From NCBI GenBank assembly GCA_963811365.1, contig CAWEQW010000003.1, positions 155,428 through 219,427 on the forward strand: DNA of 64,000 nt, in the 5' to 3' direction. The notes below the pieces were generated by a model that made no database searches, had not been told where the DNA came from, and worked only from the letters and a program-made list of their open reading frames with translations. Every line of letters starts with the position of its first letter. Position 1 is the stretch's first letter. This document shows positions 1 through 10,936 of this stretch, in pieces. The stretch comes from CAWEQW01 sp963811365. GTDB taxonomy: Bacteria; Actinomycetota; Actinomycetes; Propionibacteriales; Nocardioidaceae. Both the position numbers and the translations under genes were made by a program.

Positions 1-743
1 GCGCCGACGGCTACGTCGAGGAGCTGAGGGAGCGCCGCGCGGCGCTGCGCGCGGAGCTCGGCGGCCTCGCGGCCACGTTGTCGCGGCGGCGCGCCCGGGC
101 TGCGGCCGACCTGGCCCGCATCGTGAGCGACGAGCTGACCTCGCTCGCGATGCCGCACGCCGAGCTCACCGTGGCCGTCCGGCAGGTCGAGGCGGCCGGG
201 CCGGCGGGCGCGAGCTCCGATCCGGAGCCCGACGCCGGCCTGAGGGTCGGGGACCGGGTGCTCGCCTTCGGGCCGCACGGCGCCGACGAGGTCGAGTTCC
301 TGCTCGGCGCGAACCGCGGGGCGGAGCCTCGTCCGCTCGGTCGCGGCGCCTCGGGCGGCGAGCTGTCCCGGGTGATGCTCGGCGTCGAGGTGGCGCTGGC
401 CGCGACGAACCCGGTGCCGACGTTCGTGTTCGACGAGGTGGATGCCGGGGTCGGCGGCAAGGCCGCGGTCGAAGTCGGCCGGCGGCTCGCCGCGCTGGCC
501 CGGCACGCCCAGGTGCTCGTGGTGACGCACCTTCCGCAGGTGGCCGCCTTCGCCGACCAGCACGTCGTCGTCGCCAAGTCCGACGACGGCACCGTGACCA
601 CCTCGGACCTGGCGGTGCTCGACGACGCGAGCCGGGTCAAGGAGCTCTCCCGGATGCTGGCCGGTCTCGAGGACTCCGAGACGGCGCTCGCGCATGCCGA
701 GGAGCTGCTCGCCACGGCCCGGGAGTCCCGCGCCGTCGGCTGA
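1..743 (+). CDS. recN: DNA repair protein RecN, C-terminal part (5' end outside window)
   Basis: RecN is an SMC-like ATPase that acts in the cytoplasm on double-strand breaks during recombinational repair. The reading frame is open from base 3, so the gene enters from the left; about 247 residues are visible. They hold the end of the coiled coil, the ABC-type signature ASGGELSRVML, the Walker B stretch TFVFDEVDAGVGGK and the switch region VVTHLPQVAAFADQH, in RecN order. A GTG/TTG start inside this stretch is not credible because homology continues upstream. In related actinobacteria recN directly precedes steA; here a peptide transporter lies between them. Confidence 0.95.
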   Translation, partial: ADGYVEELRERRAALRAELGGLAATLSRRRARAAADLARIVSDELTSLAMPHAELTVAVRQVEAAGPAGASSDPEPDAGLRVGDRVLAFGPHGADEVEFLLGANRGAEPRPLGRGASGGELSRVMLGVEVALAATNPVPTFVFDEVDAGVGGKAAVEVGRRLAALARHAQVLVVTHLPQVAAFADQHVVVAKSDDGTVTTSDLAVLDDASRVKELSRMLAGLEDSETALAHAEELLATARESRAVG

Positions 744-800
744 CCGACATCCGGTGCGCGCGATGTATCGGGTGGCGCGCCGCGGGGTAGAGGTAGCGCC

Positions 801-1739
801 ATGGCGACGGTACAGGCCGGCGACGGTGGTCTCGACGTCGCCACAGGCGGCGCGGGCACGAGCGCGTGGACGGCGTTCCGGCGGGACCGCGCCGCGATGT
901 TCGGCCTCGCCGTCATCGTCATCGCCCTGCTCGTCGCCGCGACGGCGCCGTGGGTGGCCGGCGTGGGCGGGCAGAACCCGTTCACGTACCACGCCGACGC
1001 CCTGCAGGGCGACGGCTCACCGCGCGGAGCCTTCGGCGGCGTGAGCAGCACGCACTGGTTCGGCGTCGAGCCGCTCACCGGACGGGACCTCTACGCGATC
1101 GTGGTGTACGGCGCGCGCACGTCCATCCTCGTGGGCGTCGCCTCCACCGCCGTCGCGGTCACGATCGGGGTGCTGGTCGGGAGCACCGCCGCGTTGTTCG
1201 GCGGCTGGTACGACCGGGTCGCGAGCCGGGTCGTCGACGTGCTCTTCGGCTTCCCGAGCCTGATCTTCATGATCGCCCTCGGCGCCTTCGCACCTCCGAC
1301 CCTGCCGAAGTGGCTGCTGATCGTGCTGGTGATCGGCGTGTTCGGGTGGCCGATGATCGCCCGGGTGGTGCGCGGGCAGTCCCTGCAGCTGATGAACCGC
1401 AACTACGTCAGCGCGTCGCGGGCGATGGGCTCCGGCCCGTGGCACGTCCTCGGCACGCACCTGCTGCCCAACCTGGCGAGCACGGTGATCGTCTTCGCGA
1501 CCATGGCGATCCCGGCGAACATCGGCGCGGAGGCCGCGCTCTCCTTCCTCGGGGTCGGGGTCCCGCCGCCGACGCCGGCCTGGGGCCGCACGATCGGGAA
1601 CGCGATCGCGTGGATCGCCACCGACCCGTGGTACCTCCTGGCGCCGGCGGCGGCGCTGTTCGTGATCACGCTCGCCTTCAACCTGGTCGGCGACGGGCTG
1701 CGCGACGCCTTCGACCCGCGGCTGGCGGGTCGCCGGTGA
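801..1739 (+). CDS. Peptide/nickel-type ABC transporter permease (OppC/DppC family)
   Basis: Inner-membrane permease subunit of a dipeptide/oligopeptide-type importer, 312 aa. A short cytoplasmic N-terminus is followed by a first membrane segment near residues 30-50 and a large extracytoplasmic loop. The transport domain contains the EAA-type coupling loop (SASRAMGSGPWHVLGTHLLP) that docks on the ATPase. The OppC C-terminal signature around EAALSFLGVGVPPPTPAWG is present. The ATG start follows a GAGGTAG-like ribosome site. Its stop overlaps the GTG of the next permease, so the two are translationally coupled. Substrate cannot be told from sequence; peptides are the family default. Confidence 0.9.
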   Translation: MATVQAGDGGLDVATGGAGTSAWTAFRRDRAAMFGLAVIVIALLVAATAPWVAGVGGQNPFTYHADALQGDGSPRGAFGGVSSTHWFGVEPLTGRDLYAIVVYGARTSILVGVASTAVAVTIGVLVGSTAALFGGWYDRVASRVVDVLFGFPSLIFMIALGAFAPPTLPKWLLIVLVIGVFGWPMIARVVRGQSLQLMNRNYVSASRAMGSGPWHVLGTHLLPNLASTVIVFATMAIPANIGAEAALSFLGVGVPPPTPAWGRTIGNAIAWIATDPWYLLAPAAALFVITLAFNLVGDGLRDAFDPRLAGRR

Positions 1740-2737
1740 GCACCACGACGTACGTCCTGCGCCGTCTGGTCGCCGCTGTGCTGGTGCTGCTGGTCATCGC
1801 CGCGCTGACCTTCCTGGTCTTCCACCTGCTCCCGAACGACGTCTCGCAGGCGTCCTGCGGGAAGCCGTGCACCGCCGAGCGCCGGGAGGCGGTCCGGCAC
1901 TTCCTGGGCTACGACCAGCCGGTCCTGGTGCAGGTCGCGGACTTCCTGCGCGGCATCGTCGCCGGCCGGACGTACGGCGACGGGACCGCGGCGGTCGTCT
2001 GCCACGCTCCGTGCTTCGGCTACTCGTTCCGGCTCAACGAGAGCGTGACGGCGCTGATCGGCGACCGGTTCCCGGTGACCGCGTCGATCGCACTCGGCGC
2101 GGCCCTGCTCTGGACGGTGGTCGGGGTCACGGCCGGTGTGGTGGCCGCCCTGCGACGCGGGACCTGGATGGACCGGGCCGCGATGGCCTCCACGGTCGTC
2201 GGGGTCTCCGCGCCGACGTACCTGGTGGGTCTGGTGGGCATCTACGTGTTCGGGTTCCGGCTCAACGTGCTGCCGGTCGGGACCTACGTGCCGCTCCTGC
2301 AGGACCCGGTCGGGTGGGCCTGGCACCTCACGCTGCCCTGGGTGGTGCTCGCGGTCGCGAGCGCCGCCATCTACACCCGGATGACCCGCGGGCAGCTGCT
2401 CGAGGTGCTCGGCGACGACTTCGTGCGCACCGCCCGCGCCAAGGGCCTCCCGGAGCGGCGGGTGGTGCTGCACCACGCGCTGCGCAACGCCCTGCTGCCG
2501 ATCGTGACGATCTTCGGCCTCGATCTCGGAGCCCTCCTCGGCGGTGCCGTGATCACCGAGAAGATCTTCAGCATGCAGGGCCTCGGCTCGCTGCTCATCG
2601 ACTCCGTGGGGAACCTCGACCTGCCGGTCGTGCTCGGCGTGACGCTGTTCTCCGCGTTCCTGATCGTGCTGGCCAACCTGGTCGTGGACCTCGCCTACGG
2701 CTGGCTCGACCCGCGCGTCACCCGCTCCGGCGGATGA
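1736..2737 (+). CDS. Peptide/nickel-type ABC transporter permease (OppB/DppB family)
   Basis: Second permease of the same importer, 333 aa. The first membrane helix is at residues 5-30 (VLRRLVAAVLVLLVIAALTF), as usual for OppB/DppB. The EAA loop (RTARAKGLPERRVVLHHALR) and the terminal motif with VITEKIFSMQGLG are clear. The GTG start at 1736 overlaps the preceding stop (GTGA), and the gene's own stop overlaps an ATG at 2734. Two pairs of cysteines in the first periplasmic loop (SCGKPC and CHAPC) are unusual and could form disulfides; that is inference. Confidence 0.9.
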   Translation: MSTTTYVLRRLVAAVLVLLVIAALTFLVFHLLPNDVSQASCGKPCTAERREAVRHFLGYDQPVLVQVADFLRGIVAGRTYGDGTAAVVCHAPCFGYSFRLNESVTALIGDRFPVTASIALGAALLWTVVGVTAGVVAALRRGTWMDRAAMASTVVGVSAPTYLVGLVGIYVFGFRLNVLPVGTYVPLLQDPVGWAWHLTLPWVVLAVASAAIYTRMTRGQLLEVLGDDFVRTARAKGLPERRVVLHHALRNALLPIVTIFGLDLGALLGGAVITEKIFSMQGLGSLLIDSVGNLDLPVVLGVTLFSAFLIVLANLVVDLAYGWLDPRVTRSGG

Positions 2738-2772
2738 ACCAGACTGGTACACCCATCTCGGAGAGGAACCTC

Positions 2773-4449
2773 GTGAACCGCACCTTCACGACCGTGCTCG
2801 GCGCAGCAGCGCTCGCACTGGTCGCCACTGCGGCCGCCGGCTGCAACGCGAACCCGTCCCAGAACAGCTCGTCGTCCAACCAGGGCTTCCACCGCGGCGG
2901 AACCCTGACCATCTACTCCTCCGCCACCGAGCAGGACTTCGACCCCGCCAAGAGCCAGAGCCTGGCGATCACCTCCCAGGGCCTGGTGCACCGGCGGCTG
3001 ACCACCTGGGACATCCGTCCGGGCCACCAGCCCCACGTGGTGCCGGACCTCGCCACCACCACCGGCAGGCCGACCGACGGCGGCCGGACCTGGACCTACA
3101 CGCTGAAGAAGGGGCTGCGGTTCTCCGACGGCGAGCCGATCACCGCCGCCGACGTCAAGTACGGCGTCGAGCGGTCGTTCGCCCCCGAGCTGTCCGGGGG
3201 GCTCGGCTACCACAAGATGTTGCTCGCGCACGCCGCGCACTACACCGGGCCGTACCAGGGCAAGCAGCTGTCCTCGATCGACACCCCGGATGCGCGCACG
3301 ATCGTGTTCCACCTGAACACGCCGTACGGCGACTGGCCCTGGATCGCCTCGATGCCGGCCTTCGCGCCGGTGCCGCAGTCCAAGGACACCAAGCCTGCGA
3401 CGTACGGCAGCCACCCGGTCGCCTCGGGCCCCTACCAGGTGCAGTCGGTCAGGCAGGGCACCTCGGTCACCCTCGAGCGCAACCCGCACTGGAGCCGGTC
3501 CACCGACCCGGTGCGGACCGCCGGACCCGACCACATCGTCTTCCAGCTCGGCCAGGACGACGCCGTCGCCGCGCAGCAGCTGATCGCCGACTCGGGCGCC
3601 GCCAAGGACGCGTTCGGCGCCGGCTTCGTCCCGCCCGCGCAGCTCAAGCAGATCACGTCGGACCCCGGCGCCCGCTCGCGTCTCGCGCTGTCGCACCCCG
3701 GCGCGCTGGAGTACCTCGCGATCAACAACCAGCGGCCGCACCTCGGCAACCGGACGGTTCGGCGGGCGATCGAGTACGCCGTGGACAAGCGGGTCTTCCA
3801 GCTCGCCGCCGGCGGCACGCAGGGCGGCGCGCTCGCCAGCACGCTGATCACCCCCGGCATCCCCGGCCGCGAGCAGTACGACCTCTACCCGGCGCCGGCG
3901 AACGGCGACCCGGCCAAGGCCAGGAGGCTGCTGGCCAAGGCCGGCGCGCAGCACCTCACCCTGACCCTGGTCACCGCCAACGACAGCGCCAGCGTGGGCC
4001 AGGCGGAGGCGATCCAGCAGGGGCTCCAGCGCGCCGGCATCACCGTGCGGATCCAGCCGCAGGACCCGAACGTGTACGTCGACACGGTCACCGGCGACAA
4101 GGGCGACTACGACCTGACGGTCAGCAGCTGGCAGCCGGACTTCCCCAGCGCCAACGGCAACATCTCGCCGCTGTTCGCCTCGAGCCAGATCGGCGGAGGC
4201 GGCTACAACCTGTCGCGCTACTCCAGCCCGGAGGTCGACGCGCTGATCGCCAAGGCGACCGCCGAGGTCGACCAGGCAGCAGCTGGACGGGACTGGGCGA
4301 GAGCCGACCGCCGGATCATGCAGGACGCGCCGGTCGTGCCACTGCTGTACGCCCGCAACGCCTTCCTGCGCGGATCCGACGTGCAGAACTTCGACGTCTC
4401 GGGCTTCCCGAACTACCCGAACTACCTGCGCGTCTCACTGGCTCGGTGA
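2773..4449 (+). CDS. ABC transporter substrate-binding lipoprotein (SBP family 5)
   Basis: Extracytoplasmic peptide-binding lipoprotein for the neighbouring permeases, 558 aa, normal for family 5 solute-binding proteins. The GTG at 2773 is preferred over the ATG at 2734: a good ribosome site (GGAGAGG, 2760-2766) lies 6 nt upstream, and the protein then starts with a compact signal peptide (VNRTFTTVLGAAALALVATA) and a lipobox ending AAAGC. The mature protein has the family signature region FSDGEPITAADVKYGVERSF and the SHPVASGPYQV strand typical of DppA/OppA. It lies between the permeases and the ATPase, giving the order C-B-A-DF. Confidence 0.9.
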   Translation: MNRTFTTVLGAAALALVATAAAGCNANPSQNSSSSNQGFHRGGTLTIYSSATEQDFDPAKSQSLAITSQGLVHRRLTTWDIRPGHQPHVVPDLATTTGRPTDGGRTWTYTLKKGLRFSDGEPITAADVKYGVERSFAPELSGGLGYHKMLLAHAAHYTGPYQGKQLSSIDTPDARTIVFHLNTPYGDWPWIASMPAFAPVPQSKDTKPATYGSHPVASGPYQVQSVRQGTSVTLERNPHWSRSTDPVRTAGPDHIVFQLGQDDAVAAQQLIADSGAAKDAFGAGFVPPAQLKQITSDPGARSRLALSHPGALEYLAINNQRPHLGNRTVRRAIEYAVDKRVFQLAAGGTQGGALASTLITPGIPGREQYDLYPAPANGDPAKARRLLAKAGAQHLTLTLVTANDSASVGQAEAIQQGLQRAGITVRIQPQDPNVYVDTVTGDKGDYDLTVSSWQPDFPSANGNISPLFASSQIGGGGYNLSRYSSPEVDALIAKATAEVDQAAAGRDWARADRRIMQDAPVVPLLYARNAFLRGSDVQNFDVSGFPNYPNYLRVSLAR

Positions 4450-4468
4450 GGGGACGGGTGGACTGCCG

Positions 4469-6121
4469 GTGAGTGCCCTGCTCGCGGTCCGGGACCTGCG
4501 GATCGGCTTCCCGAACGGGCGGTCGACCCGCAGCGAGGTCGTGCACGGGATCGACCTGGAGGTGGCGCGCGGCCGGGTGCTGGCGCTGGTCGGGGAGTCC
4601 GGCTCGGGCAAGTCGGTGACCGCGCAGGCGGTCCTCCGGCTGCTCCAGCCGGGCACCCTGGTCACCGGGAAGGTCCTCCTGGACGGGACGGACCTGCTCA
4701 CGGTGTCCGCCGAGCAGATGCGAGCGGTGCGCGGCGACCGGGTCGGGACGGTGTTCCAGGAGCCGATGGCGGCGTGGAACCCGGTGCACAGGATCGGTGC
4801 GCAGATCCAGGAGGCGCTGACCGCGCATCGTGACGGCGCCGGCGGCGCGACGCCCGACCGGGTGCGGGAGCTGCTGTCCGCAGCCGGGCTGGGCGAGCCG
4901 GACCGGGTGGCGGCGTCGTACCCGCACGAGCTCTCCGGCGGACAGCTCCAGCGCGCGATGGTGGCCATGGCCACCAGCCGCGAGCCGGACCTGCTGATCG
5001 CGGACGAGCCCACCACGGCGCTCGACGTGACGGTGCAGGCAGGCGTGCTCGAACTCCTCCGGTCGCTCGCCCGGGGCCGAGGCACCGGTGTGCTGCTGAT
5101 CACCCACGACATGGGCGTCGTGGCCGACCTCGCCGACGACGTGGTGGTGCTGCGTGCCGGCCGGGTGGTGGAGCGCGGGTCCGTCGAGGAGGTGCTGGGC
5201 CGTCCCCGCCACGCGTACACCCGGACCCTGCTCGCCGCGGTGCCCCGACTCGACGCCGCCCCGGATCCCCGCCGGGACGGGGGAGCGGCTCACGAGACCG
5301 TCGCCCGGCTCGCGGGGGTCGAGGTCCGCTACACCGGCAGCCGGGGGCTGCCGTGGCGCGCGCCGTCGACGCTGCACGCGGTGCGCGGCGTCGACCTCGA
5401 CCTGGTCGAGGGCCGCACGACGGGGCTGGTGGGGGAGTCCGGGTCGGGCAAGTCCACCGTGGGCCGGTGCCTCACCGGTCTGGTCGCGCCGAGTGCGGGT
5501 CGGGTCCTGGTGGCCGGCCTCGACCTCGCCGACGCCCGTGGACGGCGGCTCCGGGAGATCCGCCGCGAGGTGGGCATCGTCTTCCAGGACCCGGGCTCCT
5601 CGCTCAACCCCAAGCGCAGCGTGGGGCGCGCGATCGCGGAGCCGCTGCGCCTCGACGGCTGGAGACGCTCCCGGATGCTGGCCCGCGTCGAGGAGCTGTT
5701 GGCCGCGGTGGATCTCGACCCGGTCATGGCGGCCCGGTTCCCGCACCAGCTCTCCGGCGGTCAGCGTCAGAGGGTCGCGATCGCGCGGGCGCTGGCGCTG
5801 CACCCACGGCTGCTCGTCGCCGACGAGCCCACCAGCGCCCTCGACGTCTCGGTGCAGGCGCGGGTGCTGTCGCTGCTGCGTCGCCTGCAGGATGACCTCG
5901 GCTTCGCCTGCCTGTTCATCAGCCACGACCTCGCGGTGGTCGGTGCCGTCGCCGACGACGTCGCCGTGATGCGCGACGGTCGGATCGTCGAGCACGGCCC
6001 TGCCCGCGCCGTCCTCACGGCGCCGAGCGACCCCTACACGGCGCGGCTGCTGGCCGCCGCACCGGTGGCGGACCCGGTCGAGCAGCGCCGTCGGCGAGAC
6101 GCCGTACGGCACCTCGTCTGA
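4469..6121 (+). CDS. ABC transporter ATP-binding protein, fused OppD-OppF (two nucleotide-binding domains)
   Basis: Single 550-aa protein carrying both ATPase halves of the peptide importer. Walker A motifs (GESGSGKS) have their lysines at residues 48 and 328. Each domain has an ABC signature (LSGGQLQRAM and LSGGQRQRVA), a Walker B (LLIADEPTTALD and LLVADEPTSALD) and an H-loop (LITHDMG and FISHDLA). Fusion replaces the usual separate oppD and oppF genes, so the transporter is complete with four genes. The GTG start is 19 nt after the lipoprotein stop. The C-terminal regions after each domain correspond to oligopeptide-transporter extensions, the first shortened by the fusion. Confidence 0.93.
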   Translation: MSALLAVRDLRIGFPNGRSTRSEVVHGIDLEVARGRVLALVGESGSGKSVTAQAVLRLLQPGTLVTGKVLLDGTDLLTVSAEQMRAVRGDRVGTVFQEPMAAWNPVHRIGAQIQEALTAHRDGAGGATPDRVRELLSAAGLGEPDRVAASYPHELSGGQLQRAMVAMATSREPDLLIADEPTTALDVTVQAGVLELLRSLARGRGTGVLLITHDMGVVADLADDVVVLRAGRVVERGSVEEVLGRPRHAYTRTLLAAVPRLDAAPDPRRDGGAAHETVARLAGVEVRYTGSRGLPWRAPSTLHAVRGVDLDLVEGRTTGLVGESGSGKSTVGRCLTGLVAPSAGRVLVAGLDLADARGRRLREIRREVGIVFQDPGSSLNPKRSVGRAIAEPLRLDGWRRSRMLARVEELLAAVDLDPVMAARFPHQLSGGQRQRVAIARALALHPRLLVADEPTSALDVSVQARVLSLLRRLQDDLGFACLFISHDLAVVGAVADDVAVMRDGRIVEHGPARAVLTAPSDPYTARLLAAAPVADPVEQRRRRDAVRHLV

Positions 6122-6206
6122 CCCCGAGAGCCACCCGTGGACAGTCCACGCCGAGGGGCGGCGCCTCCGTGGAACGCCCGGCGCCGCGTGGCAGGATTCA
6201 AGGGCC

Positions 6207-7421
6207 ATGAGATTCCCCTCCCGCCACCCCGCTGCCGACGGCATGCCCGGGGTCGTCGGAACCGTGCGCCTGGACCGGCGCCTCGGGTCGCTGCTGCGCC
6301 ACCTGCAGCCCGGCGACATCGCCGTGGTCGAGCACCTCGACCTCGACCGGGCGCACGCCGAGGCGCTCGTCGAGCGGGGCGTGGTCGCCGTGGTCAACGC
6401 CTCGGCGTTCATCTCCGGCCGCTACCCCAACCTCGGACCCCAGGTGCTCGCCGGCGCGGGGGTCGCGATGCTGGACAGCGTCGGGCCCGAGGTGTTCGGT
6501 GCGGTCCGCGACGGCGCCACGGCGCGCGTCGAGGGCGACACCCTGGTCGTCGGCGACAACGTCGTGGCCCGGGGTCACGCACTGACCGGCGAGGACGTGC
6601 AGCGGCTGATGGACGAGGCCCGCAGCGGGCTGTCCTCGCAGCTGCAGAGCTTCACCCACAACACCACCGAGTTCCTCCGTCGCGAGCAGGACCTGCTGCT
6701 GCGCGGCGAGGGCATCCCGGACACCACCACCCGCTTCGAGGGCCGCCCGGCCGTCGTCGTGGTCCACGGCTACGACTACCGCGACGACCTGCGGGCTCTG
6801 CGCGGCTACATCCGCGAGCAGCACCCCCTGCTCGTCGGGGTCGACGCCGGTGCGGATGCGCTGCTCGAGGCCGGCCACCGCGTGGACCTGGTGGTGGTCG
6901 GCGCCGGCGGGCTGGACCAGCCCGGCACGGCCGAACAAGGCCAGGCCGTGTCCGACAGGGCGCTGCGCGCGGCTCGCGAGGTCGTGCTGCACACCGACCG
7001 GTCCGGTCGCGCGGTCGGCGCCGACCGCCTCGAGCGACTCGGCGTGCGAACCCGAGCCTTCGCCGCCTCCGGCACGTCGGAGGACGCCGCCCTGCTGCTC
7101 GCCGACCACGCCGGCGCCTCGATGCTGGTCACGGTGGGCATGCACGCCACCCTCGACGACCTGCTGGACCGCCAACGGACCGGGCTCGCCAGCGTGTTCC
7201 TCACCCGGCTCCGGGTCGGCACCAAGGTCGTGGACGCCAAGAACGTCCCGCGGCTGTACGCCGGACGGGTGCGGCCCTGGCACCTCCTGCTCGTCCTGCT
7301 CGCCGGCCTCGTGGCCCTCGGTGTCGCGCTCGCCGCCACCCCGGTGGGCAGCGACTGGTGGTCGTCGGTGCACCGCGGCCTGAGCGACCTCGTCTCCTGG
7401 ATCCAAGGACTCCTCACGTGA
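6207..7421 (+). CDS. steA: SteA-like putative cytokinetic-ring protein
   Basis: 404 aa, matching the actinobacterial SteA family (Rv1697-type), which with SteB affects septation and envelope assembly in corynebacteria. The N-terminal region has the family's GDIAVVEHLDLDR and NASAFISGRYPNLGP stretches; the middle contains PAVVVVHGYDYRDDL. One membrane helix lies near the C-terminus (about residues 353-375, LLLVLLAGLVALGVALA), leaving most of the protein in the cytoplasm. Its stop codon overlaps the start of steB (GTGA), the usual coupled arrangement. The family assignment is firm; the molecular mechanism is not known to me. Confidence 0.88.
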   Translation: MRFPSRHPAADGMPGVVGTVRLDRRLGSLLRHLQPGDIAVVEHLDLDRAHAEALVERGVVAVVNASAFISGRYPNLGPQVLAGAGVAMLDSVGPEVFGAVRDGATARVEGDTLVVGDNVVARGHALTGEDVQRLMDEARSGLSSQLQSFTHNTTEFLRREQDLLLRGEGIPDTTTRFEGRPAVVVVHGYDYRDDLRALRGYIREQHPLLVGVDAGADALLEAGHRVDLVVVGAGGLDQPGTAEQGQAVSDRALRAAREVVLHTDRSGRAVGADRLERLGVRTRAFAASGTSEDAALLLADHAGASMLVTVGMHATLDDLLDRQRTGLASVFLTRLRVGTKVVDAKNVPRLYAGRVRPWHLLLVLLAGLVALGVALAATPVGSDWWSSVHRGLSDLVSWIQGLLT

Positions 7422-8371
7422 TCTCTTTCCGCTACCACATCGTCTCGATCGTCTCGGTGTTCCTCGCGCTCGCCGTGGGCGTCGCGCTCGGCGGCGGACC
7501 GCTCAAGGGCGAGGTGGACAACACCCTCGTGCAGCAGGTCAAGACCGACCGGAAGACCAAGGCGTCGCTGCGCGCGGACATCGTCACGCTGAAGAGCGCC
7601 TACGACTTCCAGGACCGGTTCGCAGCCACCGCCGCCCCGGACCTGCTGGCCGGCGACCTGAACGGTCGGGCGGTCACCCTGGTGCAGCTGCCCGGCGCCG
7701 CGCCGGCGGACGTCACGGCGGTCACCACGTTCATCAAGGAGGCGGGTGGCTCCGTCGCTGGCACCCTCCGCGCGGGCAGCGGGTTGCTCGACGTCGGCAA
7801 CAAGCAGCTCGTCGAGGAGCTCGGCACCCAGCTGCTGCAGGGCGCCAGCGACGTCAGCGTGCCGGCCAAGGCGAGCGGCTACCAGCGGATGGGCGCGCTG
7901 CTGGCGCGGGCGATCGGCACCGACCGGGCCGGCGGCGCGGTGGTGGACGGCACCGCCAGCAGCATCCTGGCCGGGCTGAGCACGGCCGGACTGATGTCCG
8001 CACAGGGCACCTTCGAGCGGCGCGGCAGCCTGGTGCTGTTCGTGGCCGGTCCGCCGAGCGGCACCGACGAGCAGAAGCAGGGCGCGAACGGCATCGCCAC
8101 CACCCTGATCGAGGCGGTAGACAACGGCACCGCGGGTGCGGTCGTGGCCGGTCCGCTCTCCTCCGCGGGCGACAACGGGCTCGTCAAGGCGGTGCGCGAC
8201 GACGTGGTCACGGCCCGCGACGTCTCCACTGTCGACGTGTTCGAGCGCACCGCCGGCCAGGTGGTGACGGTCATGGCGCTCGCCGAGCAGGCGACGGGCA
8301 AGACCGGACACTACGGGGCCGTCGACGCCGCGAACGGCGCGATGCCCGGCGCCCGCTCGACGACCGGCTGA
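7418..8371 (+). CDS. steB: SteB / MctB-like copper transporter or envelope protein
   Basis: 317 aa, the constant partner of steA, related to the mycobacterial channel protein MctB (Rv1698). A single N-terminal membrane segment (FRYHIVSIVSVFLALAVGVA) follows an ISFRYH start typical of the family; then comes a coiled-coil stretch (residues 28-60) and an extracytoplasmic alpha/beta domain rich in Ala, Gly and Thr. The GTG start overlaps the steA stop. Annotation databases often call this family copper transporter; the division-linked role with SteA is at least as likely here because the gene sits in the steA-steB-pyrG context. Confidence 0.85.
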   Translation: MISFRYHIVSIVSVFLALAVGVALGGGPLKGEVDNTLVQQVKTDRKTKASLRADIVTLKSAYDFQDRFAATAAPDLLAGDLNGRAVTLVQLPGAAPADVTAVTTFIKEAGGSVAGTLRAGSGLLDVGNKQLVEELGTQLLQGASDVSVPAKASGYQRMGALLARAIGTDRAGGAVVDGTASSILAGLSTAGLMSAQGTFERRGSLVLFVAGPPSGTDEQKQGANGIATTLIEAVDNGTAGAVVAGPLSSAGDNGLVKAVRDDVVTARDVSTVDVFERTAGQVVTVMALAEQATGKTGHYGAVDAANGAMPGARSTTG

Positions 8372-8393
8372 CGACCGGCTGACGAACGGGCGA
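8361..8393 (+). repeat. 11-bp tandem repeat across the steB stop codon
   Basis: The unit cgaccggctga occurs twice in tandem (8361-8371 and 8372-8382) and is followed by a degenerate third copy. The first copy contains the steB stop. It looks like a local slippage duplication; no function is evident. Confidence 0.6.
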
Positions 8394-8512
8394 CGGAGCC
8401 CGGCGGGGCTTGCCGGTTCCGCGCGGCGCATTGGTAGGCTAGAACCCCGTGGACGATCATTGGTCGTCGCAGCACGTGCCCCACCTGACGGACACCAGCC
8501 ACGGGAGCTCAC

Positions 8513-10204
<1,692 letters not shown>

Positions 10205-10207
10205 GCG

Positions 10208-10837
10208 ATGTCCGACGACGCCCCCCTCGAGGACCGACCGGAGGAGTGGTCGGTGCACGACGTCGAGGACGTGTGGACCGGGCCCGCGCCGTTCTCCGTG
10301 CACCTGGAGACGATCTCCGCCCCCGACCGCCCCGACGAGACCTTCGGGAGGCTCGTGGTGCGGCACCCCGGCGCCGTGGTCGTCCTCGCGGTCGACGACG
10401 CGCAGCGCGTGTTCGTGCTGCGCCAGTACCGCCACCCGTCGCGCAGGCGGTTCGTGGAGCTTCCCGCCGGCCTGCTCGACCAGCCGGGGGAGGACCCTGT
10501 CGAGGCGGCTCGCCGGGAGCTGCGCGAGGAGGGCCTGCTGCTGGCCGGGTCGTGGACCCACCTGCTGACGTCGTACAACTCGCCGGGCATCAACGACGAG
10601 CGCGTCGAGACCTACCTCGCCGAGGACCTGTCGGCGGCGCCGGACCGCGGCGACTTCGAGCCCGAGCACGAGGAGGCCGACATGACGGGCGGCTGGGTGC
10701 CGGCGGCCGAGCTGCTCGAGGCGGTACTCGACGGACGGGTCGCCGACGGCCCGACCGGTCAGGCGGTGATGGCGTACGCGCTCAAGGTCGGCCTCCGTCG
10801 CGAAACCGTGGATCCGCCACGGAACAAGTCGTCGTAG
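10208..10837 (+). CDS. Nudix hydrolase (ADP-ribose pyrophosphatase type)
   Basis: 209 aa; the Rv1700-type enzyme that follows pyrG in actinobacteria and hydrolyses ADP-ribose to AMP and ribose 5-phosphate. The ELPAGLLDQPGE lead-in and the Nudix helix (AARRELREE) are present, giving the metal-binding glutamates. The end of the Nudix box reads REEGLLL rather than the usual REExGU, so the conserved glycine is displaced by one. The start lies 4 nt after the pyrG stop, so it is probably cotranscribed with pyrG. Confidence 0.88.
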   Translation: MSDDAPLEDRPEEWSVHDVEDVWTGPAPFSVHLETISAPDRPDETFGRLVVRHPGAVVVLAVDDAQRVFVLRQYRHPSRRRFVELPAGLLDQPGEDPVEAARRELREEGLLLAGSWTHLLTSYNSPGINDERVETYLAEDLSAAPDRGDFEPEHEEADMTGGWVPAAELLEAVLDGRVADGPTGQAVMAYALKVGLRRETVDPPRNKSS

Positions 10838-10936
10838 GCGCTTGCTGGTTCGGTTTCCGTAGGAGACTGAAGGGCAATACACTCACCTCGTCGTCCCGAC
10901 GGCGTGGCGACGTCACATGAGAGGAAGTCCCAGTCG

